Shown piece after piece: positions 54,681 through 64,000 of a stretch of 64,000 nt of DNA. The position numbers and the translations under genes were made by a program. Every line of letters starts with the position of its first letter. Position 1 is the stretch's first letter. Below the pieces are notes generated by a model that was not told the origin of the DNA, did no database searches, and saw only the letters and a program-made list of their open reading frames with translations. This DNA comes from Zymoseptoria tritici IPO323 (Eukaryota > Ascomycota > Dothideomycetes > Mycosphaerellales > Mycosphaerellaceae), in assembly GCF_000219625.1 (NCBI RefSeq), contig NC_018207.1, positions 1,364,001 to 1,428,000 on the forward strand, in the 5' to 3' direction.

Positions 54681-55949
54681 GCCTAGATATTATTTAGAGC
54701 TTAAGATTTTCTTATTTAGAGCTTATAACGTTAGGATTTTAGCTTAATCCTTACTTTCCCCTCGATAGCGATAATACTATAACTACCTTAGTAAGTATAA
54801 TAAAATATTATAGATATTATATAGGAATATTATATAAGTAAGCTTATTGATTAATATATATAGTATAGTTCGTAGTATAGCGTAGTTTTAGGTCTTAGCG
54901 ATATATAGTAGTTAGATTCTTTCTTTTTTTAAGGATCTAATAATAATATTACTAGTTATTAGTAGTACTTAATATACTTTATAGCTACTACTTATTTCTT
55001 AGTATAATTATACGCTCGATATTATACCCTTAAGGTATAGTATATACTTACTACTTAGTACCTTAGGTTAGTAGTAGTCGATTCTACCTACTATATTTTC
55101 TAGTAGATAATATAAGACTCTTTACGGCTTCTTTATATAAAGGAAAGAGTATACTTAGTAAGTATATAAGTTATCTATATTATATATAATATAAGGACCC
55201 TCTTACGTAAGTATAGTCTAGTCTTATCTCCTCTAAGCTAGGCTATCCTAGCTTTAAAGAGTATAATAGTATATAGATTAAGATAGTTAGATCTAGCTTA
55301 CCTCTTAATATCTAATACTAAGAACCGATAAGCTATAAAGAGATATAAGATCCTATATATAATAAGAGAGGTAAAGAATAGAGGAATAGAACCTAGTAGT
55401 AGCTATATATATAGTAAAGGAGGCTCTTCTCCTCTATTCCCTTCTTTAATAAATCGAGTTATTATCTTCTAAAACCTATTATTTAATACCTTCCTACTTT
55501 AGTCTCTCCCTATTTTATTAAGAGGTAATCCTAATATATAATTTATTTAAACTTACGTACTATAGTATTAAACCCTAATCTATATAGTATTTAAGGCTAT
55601 TTATAGATATAAGGAATCTCCTTCTAATATCTTTACTTACTAATAGGGTACTACTCTAACTATAGAATCTAACGCGGAGGCTACTACCTACTAGCTAAGC
55701 GCTATCTCTATTATAGAGACTATAGATAATACTAGAACAATCTAGTAGAGTACTAACTCGTCTACTCTAGCCGACCTAGAATAAGAGGATATACTAAGCT
55801 ATAAGAAACGGAACTAGGGAACCTAGATAGAATATAAGTTCCTTAAACTCTATAATAAGATTAGGGAACTCTAGAATAAACTAGTTCTATATAGCCTAAT
55901 TATCCTAAGAAGAGAGAAGCTTACGAAACCCTTTATAGGAATAAACTAT

Positions 55950-56360
55950 TTTAATAAAGGTAAGAATAGCCTTCCTAAGTCTAAAGAACTATCTATATTT
56001 AAAGGAAAGACCTATACTAATTATAAGGACTAGCTCTATATAGTAGAGCGTAACTTTTATAGATACTAGGGCTTTATTAACTAAAAGAATTATAAGGTCG
56101 ATTATACTACTAATTATATAGAAAAGCTCTAGTAAGACTACTAAAACCGCTACGTAGACTAACTTAATAACTAGACTATACTAACCTAGACTATAATAAA
56201 GGAAGTTATACTTAACTCTATAGGAATAAAGGCGGAATACTATAAGTAGGCTTATAAATAATTTAGAAAGGCTTTATAAGGGTAGTATAACTAGGTAGTA
56301 ACTAATATATATAAGTAGTCTATATATAAATATCTATATTATCTACTAAGTATAACGAAG
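55950..56360 (+). mobile_element. LTR retrotransposon gag relic, RIP-inactivated
   Basis: One plus-strand frame reads KSKELSIFKGKTYTNYKD, then WLYIVERNF-like text with stops at Trp/Gln positions, and FRKAL..., matching the general pattern of fungal LTR-retrotransposon Gag. Stops are almost all TAG or TAA, at positions where TGG, CAG or CAA is expected. Confidence 0.6.
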
Positions 56361-57402
56361 GAAGGTAAAAAGGAATAAAAGGGAATATATATACTAAGCC
56401 TTACTTAGGGTAGCCTTAGGTCTATATTAGATCTATATTGCGCCTAGAATAGGCCCGATTCCGGCCTAGGGTAGTAATACCCTAGTCGTTCCCTAATAGT
56501 ATCCTCCCCTTCCCTAGCGACCTATTCTTAGGTCGTAAAAGAAAAATAATAAAAAGAAACTTACTAATATCTCGAAACCGACTAATAAAGAAGGAATCGA
56601 ACTATAGTATTTTATGTCCGGTCTCTAGTAAGTTAGTCTATTAAAAACTACTCTAGCTAACTAGGTATAATAAAGTTAGTTTACGCGTAAAAGCGTATAA
56701 TTAGATAGAGTAAGTAACTACGCGTTAGTATATAAATATAGTATATAGCGCCTTCCTAAAGCGGAAATTAGTATAAAAGGAGAAGCTATAAGTTAGTTAA
56801 AGATATACTACTAATAGGAGACTCGAACTAATAGCGCTATAAGAGGAAACCGATAAAAGGAGAAACTATTAGATCGACGCGACGACTACTAGGCTATTTA
56901 AATAGAGGTCGTAGTAATCTAGTCGTATATATAGATATATAGGGCGGGGGGATAGAGGTTTAGTTCCGTTATTATTATCGTCTTTAGTCCTTTTAAGGGA
57001 ATAGAGAGGCGTTTAATAGCTATCCGTAGCCTATATCCGGTACGGTCTAGGCCTACTAGCTATTATAACTAAGACTCGGACTAAGGAGTCTAATATTAGG
57101 TCCTTATTTCCTATATACGCTATAGTATCTCTTCTTAACTACTATTATATAGCGTAAATAGGCCTAATTCTAGTCTCGTAGCTACCTATCTAATATCTAA
57201 GGAGTCTTTAGTAATAGCTTCTTTCTATTACCGACTATTACGGCTTAATAAAAGAGAGGCGTAATTCTAATAACTTAGTAAATAGATAAGTTTATATATA
57301 ATGCTATAGAGAGAGTCTAAGAAGGACTTAAAGATATATAGAAATAGTTACGGCCTTAGGTATCTACCTTAGAGGTAGGTACGGAGACCGGCCGTAATAC
57401 TA

Positions 57403-57416
57403 CCCCCCCCCCCCCC
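57403..57416. repeat. Homopolymer of 14 C
   Basis: Fourteen consecutive C bases at the boundary between the AT-richest segment and a CG-containing segment. The length may be affected by sequencing slippage. Confidence 0.9.
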
Positions 57417-58199
57417 TTTAAGGGCGAGAGGCTCGCGAGTATAGTAAAGGTACGCTAAGCGCGACCCTTAGTATATATACGATATTACGTATCTAGCGGC
57501 GACGACGGTAAGGTATCGTAATAGTAGCGCGCGGCGCTAGTAGTAAGGTAGTACGGCGGTTAGCCGGCGGCGCTAACCGGTTTAATAGCGTAGTAGTAAC
57601 GCTCGCGGTAGTTCGGTAAGTTAGTAGGGCGACGTCTATATTACGACGGTAGACGGAAGGCTCTAGTATAGCGGCGTAGATATAGGACTTACGGAAACGA
57701 CTCGTACGGGAGCTAGAAACGCTAAATCCGATAAGAAACGTTCGGCTAATAAGAGGCTAGAGAACTCCTTTAGTTTTCTTCGGTAGGCTAGTATCGTTTA
57801 GTCGGTTTCTAGTCGTCCGGTCGGTTTCTAGTCGTTCGGTCGTCTATTACTATTATTAGTCCGACGGCTTAGCCGTATCCGTTATTAAGTATACTATAGG
57901 CTAACCTCTATCTATAGTAACTACCTAAGAAGTAGGCTCGCGTTGCTCTAATAGTTAACTAGCGTAGGTTTAGCGATGTCTATATACGGCCGAAGCTAAC
58001 TATAAGAGTAAGGTAAATAAGCGTATACTATAGACCTCCGATATAATAAAGTACCGGCGCTTTAGGTTATAGGTTAGTAGCCGATAAGACCTATCCTAAG
58101 TAACGAGTCTTATCCGGTTTCTAACCTTATAGTAGTCTAAAGGCGACTTAAATAGATAACCTAGGGTAGTTATAATAGAAGTTAGCTACTATAGCGGTA

Positions 58200-59660
58200 G
58201 TATACTTAACGACACTCTTAGCCGGCTCCTATATAGCCTCTAATCTCGGATATCCTTTCTAGTATACGAGGTATTAAGTACGTAGTAGTAAGCTCTTACT
58301 CTTACGTCCTAGTACTTTTCGCGTACGTACGTCTAGGACCTCTTCGACTTCGTATTCCTTATACTCTCTATCGCTAGCCGCGACCGCTTCTACCGGTAGC
58401 GGTAGCGCCGGTAATTAACTAGGGAGGGGATCGTCGGCGGCTAGTCGAAGGAGAGCGTTATTAAAGATGTCGTCGATCTTAAGGTTAGGCGGTAACTAGA
58501 GGCGGCATACGCTAGGTATAACTTTAATTACCTTATAAGGGCCTAGTAGCTTATAGTCGAGAGCTATTAAAGGACGTTTAGTTTTAATATTCTTCTAATT
58601 TAAGCGTACTATATCGCCGACTTTATAGACTAGACCGGTATCGCGGTAGAGGTTAGCGGTATCTAATTGTCGAGACTATACGAGGTATAGCTCCTATTAG
58701 AGCTACCCGTAGAGGGTTTTTATAGTCCGGGCGAAGTCGTACGCGGCTTTAGCGCTTAGGCGCTATCGGTATAGAAGTAAGGGCATATCGAGCTCTATAT
58801 CGATATCGGTAAATCGTAGGTTACGACCGGTATTAGCGAAGAATAGTAAGACTCCGGTAGATTTAGATACGTAGTTGTTTATAGCGAACTCTACGATTAG
58901 TAGCTAATTAACCTAGTCGTTCTAGCGGTAAGAGACAAAGGAGCGGAGGTAGGTTTCTATTATCTTATTCGTGTTTTCTAACTAACTATTAGTCTCTAGA
59001 TAGTATAATAAGGATAGCTTACGCGAGACTCCGAGTATCTTATAGAGTCTCGTCTAGAAAGCTAATACGAATTAAGGGCTACGGTCGGAAATTAAGCTAA
59101 TAGGGAATCTATAGCGTAACTATACGTAGCGGAGAAATATACGCGCGTAATAGTCGGCTTCTATCGATAAGATAGGGATTAGATAGCGTTCCTTAGTTAT
59201 TCGGTCCGTAATAGTTATAATGTTACGGTAGGTCGCTAAATCCGCGTAGCTCTTACTCGAAGGGAGGTTAACTACGAAGTCTACGGTAATATCGGTCTAT
59301 AGTTTAGCTAGTGCCTCTAAGGAGCGTAGGAGGGATTAGTAAGCGAGATTACTCGGCTTATTATTACGGTAGCTATAATTACGTAGATACCGACTAATTA
59401 ACCTAGCTATACGAGGCTAGAAGAAATAGCGGTTAATTAGCTTAAACGTCTTTATTTACCCTAGGTAGCTAGCGGCTAGTATATCGTAGTATAAGCGTAG
59501 TATCGATAAACGAAGGCTAGACTTATTATTGTTACTATCGCCGGGCACGTATAGACTCTAGGATCTATAGTAGTTACGAACGTATAATATACCGTTCTTA
59601 GCGCGTATATCTTCCGCGTAGTATTTAATCTTAGCTAATAAGGGGATGTCGGTAGATCCT
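58200..59660 (-). mobile_element. Ty3/gypsy chromovirus-type pol relic (integrase plus chromodomain)
   Basis: Read leftwards from about 59660: an RNase H-integrase connection and HHCC-like zinc region at about 59.4-59.6 kb, then the integrase core with TDITVDFVV at about 59.25 kb and LISDRSP at about 59.08 kb. A capsid-distal domain follows, and finally a chromodomain at about 58.2-58.33 kb. In the chromodomain both signature tryptophans (of the WKGY and WEP motifs) are TAG. Many other codons are stops at former Trp/Gln sites. The chromodomain places it among chromoviruses. It is dead in every frame. Confidence 0.8.
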
Positions 59661-60413
59661 TACGCGAGTTAAGAAATAGCGGCGCGCGCTTCTACGCTAG
59701 CTTAACTCCGGTAAGTAGCTTAAATAGCTTAAACTAAAGCTAGTAAGGACTCTAGTACGTAGACGAGGAGGCTAGAGGTATTTAGCTAGCGTCCTACGAG
59801 GTACTTTAGTTAAAGGATTATTTAATACTAATGCCGTAATCGAGGATCGTATTAGAAGTACCTTAAGAGGGAATATAGGCTTATACCGAAAACAAATAGT
59901 TATAGAATATAACGAGTCGATTTAATAAGGAAGGGAATAGACGAGGGCGTCCCCCGAGGCTATATACCTACCCTTCGTATTACTAAATGCGTCCCTCCGC
60001 CTAGACTAGGCACCGGTCGTAGTCTAACGTCCGCTCGGGGGCCGTCGTACGCCCGTAAGGTTCGTCCCTCTATAGGATGTCCTAGTCTAGGCTAGATAAG
60101 ATAGTACCGGTAATCTATAGTACTAGGATAGTCTAGGTTAGGATAGGTAGGAGGCGTTATCGTAAGGGTGTCCTTATATTACCCCCCTCCCCTCTCTATA
60201 ACTAACCTTAGTTACGGTAGAAAATTTATAAGCTATTAGCTACTAGATGTCCTAATCTAGAAGGATTTACGGGTCTATAACGTCGCTATATTAATTTAAT
60301 TCTTCTTCTAAACTTTCTCTTTTCTTTACTAACTACTAAAAGTAAGTAATCTAGGGTAGTACTAGTATAGTCTAGTTTAGGTCTAGTAAGGCTAATATTA
60401 GCGTAGACATACT

Positions 60414-61315
60414 ATGTCTTCCGCCGCCGCGGCCCTTATACGTAACGATTACGCTAGAAAGGTCCGTAACGGGACTTTTAACTATAATCCGTACTTTAAT
60501 TATATTAAAGACGTTAAGTAGAATAAAGACTTAACTAAACTATACTAGTTAGCGTTAGAGAAGCCTATTAAGGGCATTACTACTAAATGCGCCGGCTATC
60601 TAGACGATAGAAACGCCGATTACTTCTAGGTAGGATATTTCTAGACTGTTCTAGAGTCTTTTAGATCTAGGCTAACCCTAAATAGCTCCCTCCGGCCCGT
60701 AAGGACGAGTAGGACACTATTAATACCTAGATTTAAGTAGAGTACGCTAATCCGGTAGCGAACGCGGATAATAAGAAGAAGTTAAGGAGTAAGGTGCTCC
60801 TATTTACTAGTTCGATTAAGTTATATATACCGTTCTAGCTTATTTTAGACTAGTATACTAATAGTTAGCGCCTTAGGGAGCTTAGAAATAGCGTTCGCGG
60901 CCCGGAGGGTCTTACTTTATACTAGGGTACCCGCGAGTAGGATACGACGGGTTAAAAGGTTAAGAAGCGGGATAGGTCGGCCGCTACTTTTATAGAGAAG
61001 GCCGTAAGTATACCGTTCTAGCGCATTTTAGACTATACTAACGCTAGGATGTAGGAGTAGGCTACTACCGGGACCCCGAGGTCTAAGAGAAGCCGCCTAA
61101 TTAATCTAAAGGGCGCTATTACGGTCTAGTCGTTAATAGACAAGCTTAATAAGTATAAGACTACCTTATATCGTAATAGTAAGGCCCTAGAGAGGTTTAA
61201 TACGTACGCTAGGGGTACGGGAAAGACTAATAGGGAGGCGTTAAAGGCTTTAGTACGTACTACAGCCGCTTAGGAGCGTAGAGAGGACGCTTCGGACGAG
61301 GATAGCGATAATTAA
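60414..61315 (+). pseudogene. RIP-degraded plus-strand gene relic of unknown kind
   Basis: It starts with an ATG and a clean stretch (MSSAAAALIRNDYARKV), then continues with TAG codons at likely Gln/Trp sites. A different frame ends in an acidic tail, REDASDEDSDN, before TAA at 61313. It could be a transposon accessory ORF or a captured gene. The frame changes between start and end, so an intron or indel must be present. I do not recognise it. Confidence 0.4.
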
Positions 61316-61999
61316 GCCGGTTTAGTCTAGTTAGCTCTAGTAGTATATAGGGTATAATAGATAACGCTATTACGTAGAGTAATAGGGCCCTTTTAAGTTA
61401 TAATAGCGTAGAATAGCTTAACGTAGGCTAGAATAGTCTAGAATAGAAAACCTTAACGCCTAAATAAAATCCCTAGAATTATTAAAAATGTTAAAGTCTA
61501 ATATTATAAAGGAAAAAAAAAAGGATTAAAAATTAACTAAGGGGGTTAGCGTTTTTTCTAGAATTTACCGCGCGTAGTTAGTCCTTTCTAGCCTATTCTA
61601 CGCCGGTAGGCCCGCATTACTACCGGGCTAATATTAACTACTACTTCCTAGGAGTTCTCGGACTAGTCGTAATCTTTCTACTTAATAAGGTACTCCCGAT
61701 TATTTAGTTCGTCTATACGTTCGGCTAGAATAGCCTCGACTTCGTATTCGTTGTCCTCTCCTACGTCGTATCGTATTATCCTATCCTATTTACGACTAAA
61801 CTAGTCCGGGATAGATAGTTCTAGTAGAGAAATATAGAAGGTTAGGTAGATCTTTAGTAAGTCTAGTAGATCGAGCGTATATACGACGCGGTTAATAATC
61901 GCTTTTACCTTATAAGGTCTAATATATTTATAATCGAGCTTCGCCGAAGGTCTTAATAACCTAATGTTACGTATATTAAGGTAGACTTCGTCTCCGACC

Positions 62000-62024
62000 T
62001 TGTTTGTTTGTTTGTTTGTTTGTT
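62000..62024. repeat. (TTTG)n microsatellite
   Basis: About six TTTG units. It lies exactly at the left edge of the non-RIPped block, where the pol relic is interrupted. Confidence 0.9.
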
Positions 62025-62029
62025 CCATT

Positions 62030-62835
62030 TACGTCCTTTCGGAGTCCAAGACTATGTAGGACGGCCTTGCGCGTAAGGCAGTAGATCTATTTACAATCAA
62101 ATTCTTTCGGTATTCTTTAACCTTAGGGGAAAACCCCGTGCCTAAGGTAGAATCTGCAAAGCAGAATCTACCGAAGGACTTTAAAAGCAGCGCAAAACAA
62201 AGGAAATCCAACGAGTGTCGTACAGCCGGGGCTGCAGAATTTTCGTACCAAGCTTTTTGCAGAATTTTCAGCGGATCCTTCCGCTTCGTACGCACGCTGC
62301 GAATTCGAAAGAGAGAGGAAATGCATTGCAGTGCAGAAAGCAGTGCAGGAGCGACGCAGATGCGGATGCGCAAGCAGCTATCTAACTCGCTGTCTTCTCT
62401 TGTCCTTAATATGCCTTTGTGGTATCGTAGTAGTAGTTCTATCTACGACAACGTAGGTTAATCGCAGAGTTGTGGATTCCACCGAGTTCCAGCTCTTTAA
62501 AGTGCATGTATGCTTCCTTTCGAGGGCGACGACGTCTCTAGGGACATGCGATTTCGGTTCGGATTTCGAGGAGATGCGCGTATAGAATAGAGTGGACTGC
62601 CTCTTCTTCTTCTTCTTCTTCTCGTTCGTAGCGTAGAGAGCTGTTCGTTCGAATCGTACTGTCGTTCTATAGCTTGTATCTTCGAGGGGAGGCGTGCCTC
62701 TAGGTCGGTTATTGTTGTAAGGGAAGAGGGATCGACGGCCTCTCCAATCCTCCGGAGGAAACTTGGCTCTGCGATAGTATCGCAGGTTCGTAGCCGGCAC
62801 CGCGTACAGGTGTTCCTCGTCGCCGGCCTCTCCGA
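62030..62835. other. Non-RIPped ~0.8-kb block inside the second pol relic
   Basis: CA and TG dinucleotides are common again here (gtgcag, tgcaaagcag, catgta), unlike both flanks. It separates the integrase segment ending ...KDISFKVG from the segment starting ...KVGDEVYL, which would be contiguous in an intact element. A 140-residue minus-strand frame (62800-62378) runs through it but has no domain I recognise. A near-perfect inverted repeat is at 62146-62172, next to another small hairpin (GGGGAAAACCCC at 62127-62138). Confidence 0.65.
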
Positions 62836-63748
62836 CCTTAAAGGAGATATCCTTCCTATACTCGTTCGCCTACTTAGCTATTTACTTCTTTCTTTTAGCT
62901 AGTCTAACCCGTAGTTTCTTCTAGTTAGAGATAACGCGGTCCGTAAGTTGTACGGCGAATAGGGCTTCTCGTCTATCCTAGCGTAGTCTAGGCTAGTAGT
63001 ACCGCCGAGGGTCCTATATCGTATACGCCTAGAATAGCGTAACCCCTATTACGGAGTATACGCTATTATTATACGAGAATTCCGTAGTAGAAAGTAGGGA
63101 GGCCTAGTTGTCCTATTTATAGTTATAGTATATACGAAGATACTACTCTAGCGTCTAGTTTTAGCGCTCTATTTGCCCGTCTATTTAAGGGTAGAACGCT
63201 ATACTTAGTTTTCGGCGTATACTAAGGTAGAAATAGAACGTACTCTAGAATTTTAAGGTTAGGATAGGCCCTCGATCCGACGTAATCGTAGCTAGTACGC
63301 TATAGAGTCGTACGACTTCCCTTATAAACACCTCTACGAGCTCTACTACAGTAATCGTCTTCTTATATAGCGTATAATAGACTATTTTAGTATATCTGTC
63401 TACGATTACTAGGATTAAGTCGTAAGCCTAGCCTAGAAGTATACTAGGTAGTAGGTCCGTTATAAAGTCTAGCGTTATATCCTCCTATAGTATAAGCGAT
63501 AGTAGCTCTACGTATAGCAATCTATAAGATTTATACCGCCGTAGCTTTAACCTACTATACGCTTAGTACGTTCGTATATAGTCCTTAACGTATTTCCTTA
63601 TTTTAGGCTAGTAGAAACTCCTTTATAGAAGTTCGAGCGTTCGAGAGAAGCCGAAGTACCCTACTATAGGGTCGTCGTAGTATTCCTAAAGTAGTTAGAG
63701 TCTTATACTTCCTTTAGGTACGTAGGCCTTACCGTCTATATACGCGAC

Positions 63749-63779
63749 TAGGGTTAGGGTTTAGGGTTAGGGTTAGGGG
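63749..63779 (+). repeat. Interstitial telomeric repeat, TTAGGG type
   Basis: Five units, including TTAGGG variants TTTAGGG and TTAGGGG. G-strand orientation points to the right, so the sequence to the left corresponds to the chromosome-internal side. It adjoins the truncated pol relic on the left and non-RIPped DNA on the right. Confidence 0.9.
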
Positions 63780-64000
63780 TTCATTGTACTTGTTTATATA
63801 GGCTAGTCTACCTTTGCACCTGATCTGAACTGAAGCCCTATCTAAGCCCTTGCTACTAGCTCTTTTGGCCGTCTTTAGAGGGGAGGAAACAGACCTACGC
63901 TCCTACGTAAAGCGCCTCGCGATGCACGGCACCGCAGCTACTCCTAGCCTAACTACGTTTTACGGTATCCTTTTAACTATCTCCCGAGTTGACCAAACCG
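63780..64000. other. Sequence distal to the telomeric repeat
   Basis: Composition returns toward normal, with CA and TG present (gcacctgatctgaactgaag). It runs off the window; no gene is visible. Confidence 0.4.

Larger units (their letters stand above)
54680..62030. repeat. RIP-mutated repeat block, CpA/TpG nearly absent
   Basis: From about 54680 the sequence shifts sharply to TA-rich DNA dominated by ta, ag and ct steps. CA and TG dinucleotides become extremely rare (isolated cases near 56440, 56610, 57980, 58930 and 60650), while CG, CC and CT cytosines persist. This is the direct mark of C-to-T change at CpA on both strands. Open frames vanish because CAA, CAG and TGG become TAA/TAG. Relics inside are listed separately; LTR borders could not be placed. 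Confidence 0.9.
61801..63745 (-). mobile_element. Second Ty3/gypsy pol relic, interrupted and truncated
   Basis: Read leftwards from 63745: an integrase zinc-binding region at about 63.55-63.73 kb (DGKAYVPKGS ...), core with DITLDFITDL at about 63.46 kb and TSDRGP at about 63.27 kb, then downstream integrase to about 62.84 kb. After an interruption, the integrase C-terminus continues at 62000-61801 (GDEVYLNIRNIRLLRPSAKL). TAG/TAA stops lie at Trp/Gln positions. The 5' part of pol is missing: the element stops at the telomeric repeat at 63749. No chromodomain was seen at its 3' end. Confidence 0.75.

Noticed and set aside
62378..62800. 140-residue frame as a gene
   Set aside because: It crosses the junction between RIPped pol and the unmutated island and has no recognisable domain or start context.

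Overview
The window is genomic DNA of a filamentous ascomycete (Pezizomycotina). A Dothideomycete, for example of the Mycosphaerellales, is my best guess but is not proven. The basis is the many short introns (47-145 nt, mostly 50-60 nt, with GTRNGN donors, CTAAC/CTGAC branch sites and CAG/TAG acceptors), a TTAGGG-type telomeric repeat, a block in which CpA and TpG are almost absent as expected from repeat-induced point mutation (RIP), and fungal families such as a Zn2Cys6 regulator, a HAK potassium transporter, a Cdc10-type septin and a GH3 beta-glucosidase. Exon boundaries below were rebuilt by hand from reading frames and splice signals; every multi-exon CDS sums to a whole number of codons.

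Layout. 0.4-10.2 kb is dense housekeeping DNA: UBX protein, Nop15-like RRM protein, SMN (survival motor neuron) homologue, a fungal membrane protein, phosphopantothenoylcysteine decarboxylase, Grx5-type glutaredoxin and a coiled-coil protein. Two divergent pairs share ~225-bp promoters. 10.2-17.7 kb is gene-poor, with degenerate tandem repeats, microsatellites and a possible decayed gene. A small Zn2Cys6 protein follows at 17.7-18.7 kb, then another gene-poor stretch. 22.2-29.0 kb holds four metabolic genes: a DJ-1/PfpI protein, a peroxisomal (SKL-ending) acyl-CoA ligase, a cupin-like protein and a proline iminopeptidase. 29.1-32.4 kb is a decaying tandem array of tiny secreted-peptide genes. 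32.8-39.8 kb has a large membrane protein and the HAK transporter. At 41.6-42.4 kb lies a further member of the peptide family in which one module is repeated four times, one module per intron-bounded unit. 43.0-54.2 kb returns to ordinary genes: a low-complexity RG-rich protein, Ski8, mitochondrial bL32, septin, a GPI-type cupredoxin with a Met-rich linker, and the beta-glucosidase.

From about 54.68 kb the composition changes abruptly. The rest is a RIP-destroyed graveyard of LTR retrotransposons: a gag relic on the plus strand and two Ty3/gypsy pol relics on the minus strand, one with a chromodomain whose tryptophan codons became TAG. A non-RIPped ~0.8-kb block interrupts the second pol relic, which is cut off at about 63.75 kb by an interstitial telomere repeat.

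The most interesting item is the peptide family (29.3, 31.1, 31.6 and 41.6 kb). Its members share a similar signal peptide, a TATA/5'-leader block, a phase-1 intron placed inside a short C-x8/9-C module, and lineage-specific amplification or decay. I do not recognise it as a described family.
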